Part shown: positions 11,193-22,559 of the stretch, one piece after another
How positions within the stretch are numbered: position 1 is the first letter of the stretch
Layout: every line of letters starts with the position of its first letter
Made by a program: the position numbers and the translations under genes
NCBI GenBank assembly: GCA_019054805.1
Contig: JAHQIY010000006.1
Coordinates: 6,138,001 to 6,202,000, forward strand
From: Brachionus manjavacas
Taxonomy: Eukaryota > Rotifera > Eurotatoria > Ploima > Brachionidae
Length of the DNA: 64,000 bases
Reading direction: 5' to 3'
The notes under the pieces: model-generated
Database searches by the model: none
Seen by the model: only the letters and a program-made list of their open reading frames with translations
What the model was told of the DNA's origin: nothing

Positions 11193-12045
11193 TTGATATT
11201 TTTTATATCAGATACAATAAGTGATATTTGGTAATGGAAGACACTTGCTTGATCTGATTGAACTTGAAAATTGAAAAAAAAAAGTAAAAAGAACATAGCT
11301 GAGATTTGGATTCAAAAATTCATGAACCCGAAAAAACTTGTTCATATTGAAGATGAACATATTTTAATATGAACAAGATTTTTTATATTTTGAATAAATC
11401 GTCTGAAGCTTGGAAAATCGAAGTTAAATTTCAGATTAGATAAATGAGAATTCTCTCTTTGTCATCTCCGATAAATTCTTTAATCAAGTTCTGTTCGATA
11501 AAATAAACTTGATTAAAATTTTATGAATAAAATTAATTTAAAATTTTTTATCTTCTTTTTCACGAAATTATTTAATTTCAAAAAAATAATATTTTATTTA
11601 TCATTGTCTAATTATATTGATAATATTTAATTAGATAAATTATTTTAGTCTTTTAAGTTTTTTAAATTAGCGATGGCAGCTAACGGAGCTTTACAGGTTC
11701 ATTTCAACCAATTAATGGAATTATTTGAGTAATTTGTTTATTAGTTTTTTTTTTAGAAAGCAGTAGAAATTTTATCTAAGGCTACTGAAGAGGACAAGAA
11801 CAAAAACTACGAGGAAGCTCTGCGTCACTACGAAAATGGCTTGGCATATTTTTCATATTCTATAAAATGTGAGAAAATTTTTTCTAAATTAAAATTAAAC
11901 TAAACACTTTTAGATGAGATGCTGAGCAAACGCTCTAAACAAAGCAGTCAAGAAAGATTCGATAAATATTTGGAACGAGCCGAAAAGGTTAAGATATTTA
12001 TCAAATCGGGCCGAAAATAAGCAAAGAATATCAAAGATGATTTGT
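11193..12045 (+). repeat. Tandem duplication copy A (5' part of the VPS4 locus)
   Basis: Upstream DNA, exons 1-3 and introns 1-2 match copy B at 12430-13720. Landmarks in the same order in both: CAGATACAATAAGTGATATT, GACACTTGCTTGATCTGATT, TCTTTGTCATCT, ATGGCAGCTAACGGAGCTTT. Copy A is about 420 bp shorter between the upstream block and the ATG. Confidence 0.85.
11673..12020 (+). CDS. MIT-only truncated VPS4 paralogue (80 aa)
   Basis: Exons 11673-11696, 11757-11868 and 11914-12020 give an 80-residue protein starting [20 protein letters not shown], a complete MIT domain ending [12 protein letters not shown]. Exon 1 is identical to VPS4 exon 1, and exon 2 is 112 nt in both. At the end of the domain VPS4 has GGCCAAAAGGAGCAA where this copy has GGCCGAAAATAAGCAA, so a stop replaces a codon and the homology fades some 40 bp later. 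No ATPase follows. Splice sites are intact and the coding frame is clean, so it may be expressed; if so it could bind ESCRT-III tails without disassembling them. It could equally be a young pseudogene. Confidence 0.72.
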
Positions 12046-12429
12046 TTGAACTCTCTTAAAAACAATAATTCAATTAAAATTTTTGCATGAAATAATAAAA
12101 TAGTATATTCGAAAATTTTGTTAAACCATTCAAAACTATCTCTCAACCTCATCTCTCTTTTAGAAAACTTAAACTTTACAAATTAGCTCCTTAAATTATT
12201 ACCTAAAATTCTAAATGATAAATCTTGTAGTTTTTACTCTAATGGAGTAAAAATTTTTGCATTATTCTAGTCCAAATTGATAAAAAGCTCTTTTACAATT
12301 AATAATTTTATTTTAATAGTATTTTTAAAAGTTCGAAATAAAATTATTCAATTTATATATTTAAAATAAAAACTTTTCAAATTATTTTAATAACATTTTA
12401 ATAGTATTCATTATCTTAGATAAAATATT
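12046..12429. other. Spacer between the two VPS4 copies
   Basis: AT-rich DNA between the end of copy A homology and the start of copy B; no gene seen. Confidence 0.45.
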
Positions 12430-13720
12430 TTGATATTTTTTTATAATCAGATACAATTAGTGATATTTGGTGACAGAAGACACTTGCTTGATCTGATTGA
12501 ACTTGAAAATTGAAAAAAAAGGGAAGTGAAAAGAAAATGGCTGAGATTTAGATTCAAAAATTTAAGAAACCGAAAAAACTTGTTCAACATAGAAGAATTT
12601 ATTTTTTCATTGAATAAAATATCTATCTATTTTTATAAATTTTTATGTTTTTTTAAATTTGGATAATCAGAATTAGAGACTTAAATTTCTGTGACATTAA
12701 TAAGAATTCACTCTTTGTCATCTGCGATAAATTATTTAATCCGGTTTTATTCGTTTGAAAAGACAATTTTTTGCTAAAATTAAAAAAATGTTCTGAAATT
12801 AACTTAAATGGAATTTAATGAATTAAAAAAAAATTAAAAAATTATAATTATCCTTGATCCATTGATAAAATCTAATTAGGTAAATTTAACCAAGATTGAT
12901 GCAGTTAGACAATTGTTAAGTTGAATTAGAATTACATTAACAAAAAAAGAGAATAAGTTTCAACCATTTTTATAAATTCTCAAATTTTTAAGCTAATTTT
13001 TTTGCATTATAATAATATTCGCAATTTTTATTTAACTATCGAAAAGCACTGCATTGATTAAATGCTTATTTTTTACATTAGGTCAGCATTGGTTTTCTTC
13101 CATTGCTCTGAGCCAACATGTCCTTATCTAATCACACTCTTTGCCCGATTCCATTCAGCATACGCACAGGAGATGGTTAAAATATTAATTATGAATTTAA
13201 TAAATTTCATCTAAATGAATCACTTTGATAACTTAGTTGCAATTTTAATTTTTTTTCTAAAGAAAATTTTGAAATAATAATAAATAAATGATTTTATTTT
13301 AGTCATTATAGATTTTTGAAATTAGCGATGGCAGCTAACGGAGCTTTACAGGTTCATTTTCAACCAATTAATGGAATTATTTGAGTAATTTGTTTATTAG
13401 TTTTTCTTAGAAAGCAATTGAAATTGTGTCCAGAGCAACTGAAGAGGACAAGAACAAAAACTACGAGGAAGCTCTGCGTCACTACCAACATGGATTGGAA
13501 TATTTTTTACATGCCCTTAAATGTGAGGCAATATTTTAGCAGATTAAAATTAAATTTTAATTTTTAGACGAGGCGCCGAGCGATCGCGCCAAACAAAGTA
13601 TTCGGGAAAAATGCGCTCAATATTTGGAACGTGCCGAAAAGCTCAAGACCTTTATCAATGCGGGCCAAAAGGAGCAAAAAAAGGCAAAGCCGATCAAAGA
13701 TGGCGAGTCAAAAGAGTATT
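12430..13720 (+). repeat. Tandem duplication copy B (5' part of intact VPS4)
   Basis: Same series of blocks as copy A, with about 420 bp more between the TCTTTGTCATCT block and the ATG. This copy leads into the full VPS4 gene. Confidence 0.85.
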
Positions 13721-15429
13721 TTTTCAAGTCTTTAATTTTACCAAGGTTGACTCAAACTTGATTAAGGTCTAAAGAAGAAGATGAAGAGGGCGATGACCCG
13801 GAAAAGAAAAAAATGCTCGAAAAATTATCTGGTAATAAATTTTATTAAAAAAAAATTATTTTTTTGTAGCAGTATTTGGTCCCTCATATTGCTTGGGCAG
13901 TTTAAGTCCGACAATATTGGCCGCCTCTTCTATAGATCTTTCTCCGCGACAATATTTTGCATAAAGCTGCAGTGTTTGGTTGGTGCTTGTCAAATAGGTA
14001 GATAAGGTCCTGGCCATAAACATCATCTCATTCTTTTGCATGCAGTACTTCGAGTCTGATACCGAATGCTGGCGGAATTCGCTGCGCAATATGTCCACAT
14101 AGCTCTCTGCGCCTTTTCCTAAACTAGATATCCTCAGGTTTCTGTACAACTTTTTATACAAGTCCAAAGCTCTTGTTCTCTGCGATTGCATTTTGATATC
14201 TTTAAAAAAATAAAATTTCAACTTTAGAATCAAAAGCGTTGTTACTTAAAAAATAAATGCAAATATTGCAATATGGTGCAGCGAAATTGTCTTTGTGAAA
14301 AAAAAAATTAATCATTAAATTTTTAAGCTTAATAAACAATTGCTAAAATTTTTTTTTTATTTAATTGATTTTATCCAAGGTGCGATTGTAATGGAAAAGC
14401 CCAATGTGCAGTGGTCAGACGTTGCTGGCTTGGAGAATGCCAAAGAATCGCTCAAAGAAGCGGTCATTCTGCCGATTCGGTTTCCTCATTTGTTCACTGG
14501 AAAACGCAAGCCTTGGAAAGGAATCCTTCTATACGGACCGCCAGGAACTGGCAAGTCTTATTTAGCCAAAGCAGTGGCCACCGAGGCAAACAACTCGACA
14601 TTTTTTTCGGTCAGTTCATCTGACCTTTTGTCCAAGTGGTTGGGTGAGAGTGAAAAACTTGTCAAAAACTTGTTCGAATTGGCTCGCACCCACAAGCCGA
14701 GCATTATATTCATAGATGAAGTTGACTCATTGTGCTCATCACGTAGCGACAACGAGTCGGAAAGCGCTCGCAGAGTCAAGACAGAATTTCTGGTTCAAAT
14801 GCAAGGTGTGAGCGCAGATAACGAAAATGTGCTTGTTCTGGGCGCTACAAATATTCCATGGTGTTTAGACTCAGCTATTAGGAGAAGATTTGAGAAAAGA
14901 ATTTATATTCCCTTGCCAGAAGCCGGAGCGCGCCAGAATATGTTCAAATTACACCTGGGCAATACGCCAAATTGTCTCACACAGCAAGATTTCGCCGAGC
15001 TTGGCAAAAGGTCTGAAGGCTACTCTGGCGCAGACATTAGCATTGTGGTGCAAGATGCTCTAATGTCGCCTATTAGACGCATCCAGTCGGCCACACACTT
15101 CAAAAAGGCTTCTGGACCATCGAGAGACAACCCAAATGTTATTTTGAATGATCTTTTGATGCCATGTTCGCCAGGAGACCCTGCTGCTATACCAATGACT
15201 TGGGTTGAAGTCAGTCCGGACAAATTGTTGGAACCAAAAATAACAATGGTATTTTTTTAATTTATTTCTAAAATTATTCAAATTTAAGAAAAAATTTTAT
15301 TTTATTGAATATTTTTTTAATCTCTAGAATGATATGTTGAATGCACTTTCAACTCAAAAGCCAACTGTCAATGAAAAAGACTTGGAAAATCATCGCAAAT
15401 TCACCACCGAATTCGGCCAAGAAGGCTGA
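13328..15429 (+). CDS. VPS4: VPS4-type AAA ATPase of the ESCRT pathway
   Basis: Exons 13328-13351, 13411-13522, 13568-13715, 13767-13831, 14380-15248 and 15328-15429 join in phase to 439 residues, the normal VPS4 length. VPS4 disassembles ESCRT-III filaments in multivesicular body sorting, cytokinesis and nuclear envelope closure. MIT domain residues 1-75; acidic linker with [17 protein letters not shown]; Walker A GPPGTGKS at 169-176; Walker B IIFIDE at 225-230; arginine fingers in AIRRRFEKR near 282-289; beta-domain and CSPGDP region; C-terminal helix ending FTTEFGQEG. Start chosen because exon 1 is shared with the tandem copy and the family begins this way. Intron 4 (548 bp) is long for this genome because it contains FMC1 on the other strand. 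AATAAA at about 15570 is a likely poly(A) signal. Confidence 0.95.
13841..13846 (-). promoter_or_regulatory. Likely FMC1 poly(A) signal (AATAAA on minus strand)
   Basis: TTTATT on plus, 10 bp beyond the FMC1 stop and 10 bp inside VPS4 intron 4. Cleavage 10-30 bp further would put the FMC1 3' end antisense to VPS4 exon 4. Confidence 0.45.
13856..14191 (-). CDS. FMC1: FMC1 (mitochondrial ATP synthase assembly factor, LYR-like), nested in VPS4 intron 4
   Basis: A single-exon minus-strand gene of 111 residues inside a VPS4 intron. FMC1 is a small matrix protein needed for F1-ATPase assembly, in the LYR-motif superfamily. Seen here: [10 protein letters not shown] at residues 11-20 and the family signature [19 protein letters not shown] near the C-terminus, followed by a short tail. 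The ATG at 14191 is preferred over an upstream in-frame ATG at 14233 because a TTTTTTTAAAG acceptor-like sequence lies between them, eight bases before the chosen ATG, suggesting a 5' UTR splice or trans-splice site. Length agrees with the family (about 110-115). The stop is 24 bp from the VPS4 donor. Confidence 0.88.
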   Translation of the reverse strand: MQSQRTRALDLYKKLYRNLRISSLGKGAESYVDILRSEFRQHSVSDSKYCMQKNEMMFMARTLSTYLTSTNQTLQLYAKYCRGERSIEEAANIVGLKLPKQYEGPNTATKK

Positions 15430-15837
15430 TAGTGTAACATACAGTGTTTATCAGTGTATTTTATATTTCGATCGAATTTTACATTTTCGTTTCTAAAAAT
15501 ATTTAATTTTTTATAAAAGTTCTTGGATTAATTAATCAGAGGTCAGCTTTTTTTTTGTTCACAACTTTAATAAATGAAATAATTAAAAAAAAAAAAGATT
15601 TTTAATAAATTGAATAAAAAAAATTATAAATAATTTATTTATTTTTAAATGAATTGAATAATCACGAAAGAAATTCTGAATCGCTAAATTTAGCCTAAAA
15701 TAGAGTTCAAAAATGATATAAATATCAAAATATCTTTACATTTTCTAAAAAAAGAATATTATTTAAAAATAATTAAATAAATTATTTAATTGAGAAATTG
15801 AAATTATTGTAATGAAAAATTTTTAATCTAAATAATT
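15430..15837. other. Convergent spacer between VPS4 and HELQ
   Basis: Tail-to-tail intergenic DNA of about 400 bp, AT-rich with poly-A/T runs, presumably holding both 3' UTRs. No other feature seen. Confidence 0.5.
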
Positions 15838-18800
15838 TTACTCTAGACTCAATTGTAATAGCAAATTATCGGCTTCGCTTTGAAGATTTTCAATTTTTTC
15901 TTTTAAAATCTTCTAAATGCCAGAAATGATAAACTGTTTTGATAAAAAAAAATTTAACAAAAACTTTACCTTGGCCGATCTAATAATTTTTTTGGCCACT
16001 GCGGGAATTATGTTCTTAATTTTCGATGTCATGTCATCTGCATTGCTTCCGGCTACGTCTTCAATACTTTTATATCCAGCCATGTACAATTGTTTAGCCC
16101 TAGCAACACGAACCCCTTCTAATTCGAGCAATGGAATTAAGTCAGCTGAAGAACAGTTAAACTGTAAACGTTTGGTAAACTCGGCCAACATGTTCTTGTA
16201 GGGCCAAAACTCGTCCAAATTTTCACAAAAATGTAATACTCCACTAGTAAATGAAGCAGCAGACTGAACTATCTGTTGAACAAAACCTCTGTCTAAACCA
16301 AATTCACTAGATACCTTCCATATTGAGTTATGTGATTTCCATAATTCGTATATTATCAAAGTCATGTAGAAGCGTTTTACCACAAAATCATCCACTTTTT
16401 TACTCTAAAATTAAAAAAAAATACTTAAAAATATTAATTACTTGACATCATATCAAAAGTATAATTAATTTAAAAAAAAATAAGAAGAATAAGCTACAGC
16501 CAGCAGGCTTGCGCAGACGACTTACTAAGGAAGCCGTCTATGGTAGCTGCATTACACTAGTCATAGGAAAAAGGTTGGTGTTATTGTTGTTTTGGACACT
16601 TGGAGTGGAGACGGTGCTGCTGTCCTGTTGGTCACTATGGAAGAATGACCTCGTTATTATATTATTAATTTTTAAATATTTTTTATTACTAAAAATATTC
16701 AATTATTAAGTTATAAATTAGACTTATATGTCAATATTAAAAAGAAGTAGTAAGAGTTTTTTATTTCTAAATTCGATTAAATAATTTTTATTTCAATAAA
16801 ATTATTATATACAAAATAATCTTCTCTTTAATAAAATACTTGATACTTTGTTGTGAAAAATTGTTCTTTGATTTTCACTTCTTTAATTAAAAAAATTTAA
16901 TTAGCCAATTTTATATTCTTTTTTTTAAACATTTATTTTTTTAAAATAAATTTTTTTCTCGTCAAACAGAGTCTAAACATTCACGATTTGTGATCTACTA
17001 GAGTATTTTGGGTTGTTCACCATCACTTAAAATTAGATTTTTGTGCTCACAATCAGCAACTGTTTTATAAGTGATATCTAATTACAAACATTTAATTATT
17101 ATGAAATAATTTTTCCTAGCATTAACAATTTATCAATTATAAATGGCTGATTAAAATCTAAAACCAAAATTTATAAGAAGAATAGCAAAAATTAATTTTA
17201 TTCAAACAAAATTTTTTTTTAACAAATATGTCAAAAATGACAAAAAAATCATGAAAATAAAAGAAAGAAAATGAAATCTAGTGAAAAATTATGAACTTGA
17301 TCATTAATGAACGCTCATGAACAATTATTTTTAACAGACATGATTGTCTTTTTTTTCCAGCCAATTTTTATTAAAAATTTTATCACCTAAAATTGATAAA
17401 AATCAATTTTAGAATAGTAAAATTGATAAAATTTACTATTCATAAATATTCGAAAATTTTCGTAAAATTAATTGAAATGAAAATTGTCGAAAGACAATAC
17501 CAGACCTGTTCTGATAAATGTGCCAAAAACCAAATGTTTTGGTGTCATTAAAAAGAATTGAGTATTTTTTTTTAAACATGCTTTTGTCTATTAATTTGAT
17601 GGTAATTTTTAAAAAATAGCATAAAAGTATTGTGAATAAAATTAATTCTAATAAATTTGGGATATTTTGTTTAAAAATTGTGTTATCTCGAAATTCGCCT
17701 AAATAAATCTCAGAAATCAACATCAAAAGAATAAAACTAATTTAAAATTTTGAAAATTGATCTATTCTAAAATTAAAATTTTATTAAAATCTGACAAAAA
17801 TGGTAAATAGAGAAAAAACGATTTGATTTTTTTTAACTAATGAACAGCTTTGTGAACAAGAGATCATTGTTGAAGTTTCTTCTGATTTTTAATGATAATT
17901 ATTTGATTTTTACAAATTTTATATTGTAACTTAAATATTTCAATGTTTTAATTTTTTAAAGTAAATTTATTTTTTTTAAATCGTAATAATATAAAGAATT
18001 GTTAATCGGTATTTCATTTACTAGTATATTGAGTAACCATTTTTATTTCAGAAAAATCTAGAACTAAATTGAATCAAAATTATAAGTTTGAATTAAACTT
18101 TTTTTTAAATATTGGAAAAATCTTTTCCATAATTAAGAAAAGTATAATAATTTATTGTTGATCTCTTTATTGTGTATATTTTTTGGCTGAAAATTATTTT
18201 TATAACTAAAATTTATTTTTTCATTACTGAAATAAATTTATCGTATAAAAATGTTACATGCATATAAAAAAACTTTATAAATACATAACTATTATGATAA
18301 AAAATATTTTTCACGTAAAAATAATTTCCAAAATTATTATAGAATTTTTTCATATTTTTTATTAAGAAAGCTATAATCACGGGTTTAGAGCCCCTCAAAC
18401 CCCCAAATTCTTAATTTAATACGTCATCAAGACTTGAGTTTAAGACAAAAAATAAATAGATTTTTTTCAATTATGCATTTGGTGCAGCACCATGAATTAA
18501 TAAAAAATTAGAAATTTTTTTCATACTATTTCGATATTTTTATTTTACATTTAAGCTCTCAATATTTAATAATATTTACTTAATTTTTAAACATTTTTAC
18601 AAATTTGAAACAATAGCACTATCGTAACACATAGAATATAAGATAGTTAACTTTTATCATTAGTTTTTAGTTTTTGAGTTTTCTTTATAAAAATCTCTAA
18701 AGTAGTTAGATTAATAAAACTTAAACTTTAAGTTGATACTTTTACTTCATCTCTATTTTCGACCACATCCTAATAAGTCCAGTAGCACCACAGATAAGTA

Positions 18801-21800
18801 AATATATACAGGTGGTGTTTAATAAGTGAATAAAAAAGTAAGGCCAATTTTTTTTTAACTCGTGTTACTTAAAAAAATCTTATCTGTATTTATAAAAATA
18901 AAAGGAAAGACAAATTATTACTAAACACAATAAAAAAAATTAAATAAAAAAATCAGAGTTGTTTAAAAGTCCCAAATTAAAGTCCAAGTCAGTAAAAAAA
19001 AATTCTAAGTACAGATTTTTTTTTTTAATTTTCAAAAGTAATGTGTTTGACTTAAAGATGAGAGAAATTTAAATGAGTATTTTCTTTAAAAATTGAATCT
19101 AAATAATAATTAAAAAAAGTAAAAAAAAAAGTTAATTTTTTTATAAATTTTAGAACTGTTTTAAAAATTGTCTTTTTATCCAAAGTAACCAAGATTTGGA
19201 CAATTATTAATTTAGCATGAGTTAATAATTTTATAGTAATGATATTCATCGCAAAAAAAATTGATAAGTTTTTGGACTTTTGGAAAAAAAGCAAAAAAAA
19301 AAACGTAAAACACATTACTTTAGAAAAAAAAAAATTTAAAGTCTTTTCTCGGACTTTTGAAAAAATAATAAAAAAAAAAGTCCGGACTTGGACTTGACTT
19401 GAGACTTGTGACTTTTAAACAACTCTGAAAAAAATTATTATACCGATGATTTGTTATTGAATCTTTTTCTCTGTAAATATTCCTCACTGATCCCAATAGT
19501 TTTAGCACATCTGATCTCATCTTCATCCAAATTTCCAAACTAAACCAAAATATTTACTTATTAAAATAAGAAAATACAAATTCGTACTTTATGGGTGTAA
19601 ATGTCATAGTCTACATTGTTCAAATTGTTGACCAAATCATAAGGCGTGCAAAGGTAAAGTAGGTGAAGATAGTTAGCCAAAACCATATTTTTAAGACCAA
19701 CCTTCAAATCGTTATACAACAAGTCAACTAAATCCAAGTCTATGTTTCCTTTGATGGCCGCTTGTCCCAATTTGGTTATCTCAAAGTTGCAGTAATACAA
19801 CGCCTTTAAATTTTCTGTCGACACATTAGGACTTAAAGTGCCATCTGCTTTATTATTTATGGTAATTAGCTTATTTTTGACCAAGTAGTCTAGAGCTTGG
19901 GATATGAGCAGAAATTCCTCGGGCACTAAATTCAACAATTTCTCATCTTGACTTAACTCGGCCTCTTGCTTGCTTACATCATCCACATTTTGTAACATAT
20001 TAGCTCCTTGCTGCACATAGAACAGGGTTTGCTTGATAAAAATCAAAATTTGCGATCCCAAATGAGTCATATTCAAGCCGATGAGCGACAATACCAGCAC
20101 TCGCAAGGCCTTTGAATCGATCTGTAAGGCTGACTGACATTTTTTCAATGGCCCTGTTATCAAATCGAACACCTTTTGTTTGTCTTGATTTTTAAACAGC
20201 AAAATGCTTTCGCCAATTGAGTCAATTAGGCCGGCTCGGCCCGCTCTGCCGATCATTTGTCTGTACGATGTGTTGGTTATGAAGTCAACTGCTACATAGG
20301 GTGAGCGAATAATGACCCGTTTTGCGGGTAGATTTACTCCGGCAGCCAGAGTCGAAGTGCATGTTATCAAACACAGAACGCCTTCTCTGTAAGCTTGTTC
20401 AATCAGTTGTCTTTCTTCGGTGGTCAGGCCCGAATGGTGATAGGCGATTCCAAACTGAAGACTCTGCCTCAATACAGGACATATGTTATGGCTGTTTTCT
20501 TCCTTTAACTCTTGGAATAATTTCAACTTTTGCTCTCTTTTGTGCTTTTTTAACTCTGGTTGCAAATATGTGGCGAGCAATGAGGCCACATTTTCGCAGT
20601 TTTTCTTACTGGGACAAAAAATTAAACAAGACTCGTCGGGTATTACTTCTCTGACCAACGCTATCAAACCATCAATGTCATTTTTTTTCATTTCACTGGT
20701 GTAGTAGCTGAGGTCAATTTGGCGCACAGGCTTGAAAATGCTGTCGCTTTCTTGGTCAAAAGTTTGGCTCGAAATTTTATCCTTGTCCACTTCAAAAATT
20801 TGCTTGTCCATTTTGACGTATTCTTTGAGCTCAACAGGGCGAAAATTTCTCTCGTACAAATAGGCGTTCAAAAAAGAGGCCAGCTCGAGCTTATTTTCCA
20901 AGGTGGCTGTGGTGGCCACTATTTGAATTGGCAAAGATTTGGTTCCGCTTTGCACCATTCTGTTCGAATTTATGCTAGAACAGTATTTAATTTTAGACAA
21001 GATCATTTCATAGATTGCGCCGCGGCCATTTTCGCCGATCATGTGAAATTCATCGGCACAAACTAGACCTACTTCGTCTCTCAGTCGATCTGCTTCGATC
21101 AGGCTGTTTACCAAGCTATGCGCTTTTTCAATTGTGCACACAAACAGGGTTCTTTTTTTGCTCAATTGCCTTTTGAGCGGAGGAAGCATGCCCTTAACTC
21201 CGGCATATTCTTCCACGAGAAAATTCAATTCCTCGGCAAAGTCCGATATTTGTAAAACCTTTTCCTGCACTATACTCACAAAGGGCATTATGAAAATTAC
21301 ATTTTTTTGCTTGACCAAAAGACAGTGAAGGATCAGCATTTCGGCTACAAGAGTTTTACCTCCGCTTGTAGGCGATAGATACAGCAGATTTGTGTTGAGG
21401 TCTTTTTGAGTGTTGTTGGCCAGATTGCGCATGGCTGTTTGGTATTTTTGCTGCATTATGGTAAGTAGTTCGTGTTGCCAATCGTACAGACATGAAATGT
21501 TTCGTAGTTTTTTGAGTAGTTCCTTTATTGTTACAGGTAGGCCGTAAAAAGAAGTTGGCGAATCGAGAAGGTCCAGAGCTATGTTTTGTAGTGAAAGATC
21601 GCTGTCATTAGAGCTGTTTAGTTTGTCTTGGATGTTTTCTGGTTTAGAGCCGAAGTATTTTTGTGAATCAAAGTCAATATTGACGCAGTCGTGAGTAAAC
21701 TTGGCCCGTTTAATGCCCGAGTCTTGTGTTTGGGAGTTTTTTTGGGATTCCGAGCTCGAGCTCGAGTCAAATGATTCGAACCTGACAAAGGGTTCTCGGT

Positions 21801-21921
21801 AGGAATTGGATGCTGCTTCGATTATTGTTTTTGAGGTGTTAAGTGAATTTTTTGAACTTTTTTTCACCGGGTCCAAAGACTTGTTTGTTATGTCATTGAA
21901 TAGTGATTCAGATCTTTTCAT
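15838..21921 (-). CDS. HELQ: HELQ, superfamily 2 DNA helicase (POLQ-like helicase)
   Basis: HELQ is a 3'-5' Ski2-like DNA helicase acting in interstrand crosslink repair and replication-coupled recombination. Coding exons: 21921-19588, 19539-19444, 16404-15970 and 15912-15838, all joining in phase 0, total 979 residues (human about 1,100). The N-terminal 120 residues are low-complexity Ser-rich. Motifs: Walker A SPTSGGKT at 183-190; motif II DEFH at 290-293 (DELH is usual in this family); motif III ATTATL near 336-341; YHHSGLT near 494; motif VI QMIGRAGRAG near 555-564. Exons 2-4 carry the winged-helix/ratchet and helix-hairpin-helix end (EFWPYKNMLAEFTKRL, ELEGVRVARAKQLYMAGYKS). Intron 2 is 3.0 kb, far longer than its neighbours, and holds a MITE and a GC-richer island. 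No polymerase domain follows, so this is HELQ rather than POLQ. Confidence 0.94.
16492..16650. other. GC-richer island inside HELQ intron 2
   Basis: About 160 bp close to 50% G+C within a very AT-rich intron. A frame is open on plus (RRLTKEAVYGSCITLVIGKR) but I recognise no domain. It ends in an AT-only stretch, like a transposon tail. Confidence 0.35.
16651..18953. other. HELQ intron 2, AT-rich part
   Basis: About 2.3 kb of intron with poly-A/T runs. Short ORFs here (for example 17436-17726 minus) have no recognisable motif and look random. Confidence 0.5.
18954..19427. mobile_element. hAT-type MITE in HELQ intron 2
   Basis: Starts CAGAGTTGTTTAAAAGTC and ends with the exact inverse of those 18 bases. 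Both flanks carry AAAAAAAT, an 8-bp target duplication, the size typical of hAT elements. Subterminal AAGTC/GACTT motifs are repeated at both ends (right end: GGACTTGGACTTGACTTGAG). No transposase is encoded. The flank is low-complexity, so the 8-bp match is supportive rather than decisive. Confidence 0.75.
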
Positions 21922-22559
21922 TTTTTATGACCGGTTCAAATTTTTAATTAGCAAATGAGATCAAAATTAATTTAATATTTTTAAAAAAGTACCATCACGT
22001 GATTTTTTTTATTTATTGTTATTTATTAGGATTTTAATCGAGTCTTTAAAAAAGATTTGGAAATTTTAAAAAAGTATCATAAAAAAAAAACATTTTATTT
22101 AAATTAATCATTTTTTCTATCAATTAAAATAACAGGAAAAAACAAAATAAAATATCAAGGAATAAAAAATATTATTTGATTTAATTAAATGATAACATTT
22201 GTCCTGAAAATTAGGCGCAATAATCATCTAACAAAAACAAAAGAATAAAAAAAAAATAAAATTTTTCTTTAAATAATTATTTCAACACAATTGATTTATT
22301 AATATTAAATATCATTAGGTTAGTATTGTAATTCAATATAGTTACATGGATTGAACTAAAATAATTCTTTTATGATTAAAGATGCTTTTATGATGCTTTT
22401 AATAAGCATAGCAATCAAAATTTTTATTTTTGCCTGAATTTTTTAAATTGTAAGATCTTGTGAAAAACAGTTGTTAAATAATCAAATAAGTTTTTTTATA
22501 AACAGCATTGATTTAACGTGAAGGCCCACCATAATTTACGTAAATTTACTTAAATTCGC
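21922..22559. other. HELQ upstream region
   Basis: AT-rich DNA between the HELQ start (minus) and a LINE fragment. It contains the palindrome ATCACGTGAT at 21994-22003; otherwise nothing is recognised. Confidence 0.45.
21994..22003. promoter_or_regulatory. E-box palindrome upstream of HELQ
   Basis: ATCACGTGAT, a CACGTG bHLH-type site, 73 bp before the HELQ ATG. The same 10-mer occurs 31 bp before ORF1 of LINE copy B. A regulatory role is inferred from position only. Confidence 0.3.

Noticed and set aside
17436-17726. 96-codon ORF on minus in the HELQ intron
   Set aside because: No motif, composition like its AT-rich surroundings, and lies wholly in an intron.
20322-21328. Several plus-strand ORFs of 64-115 codons
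   Set aside because: Shadows of the HELQ first exon.
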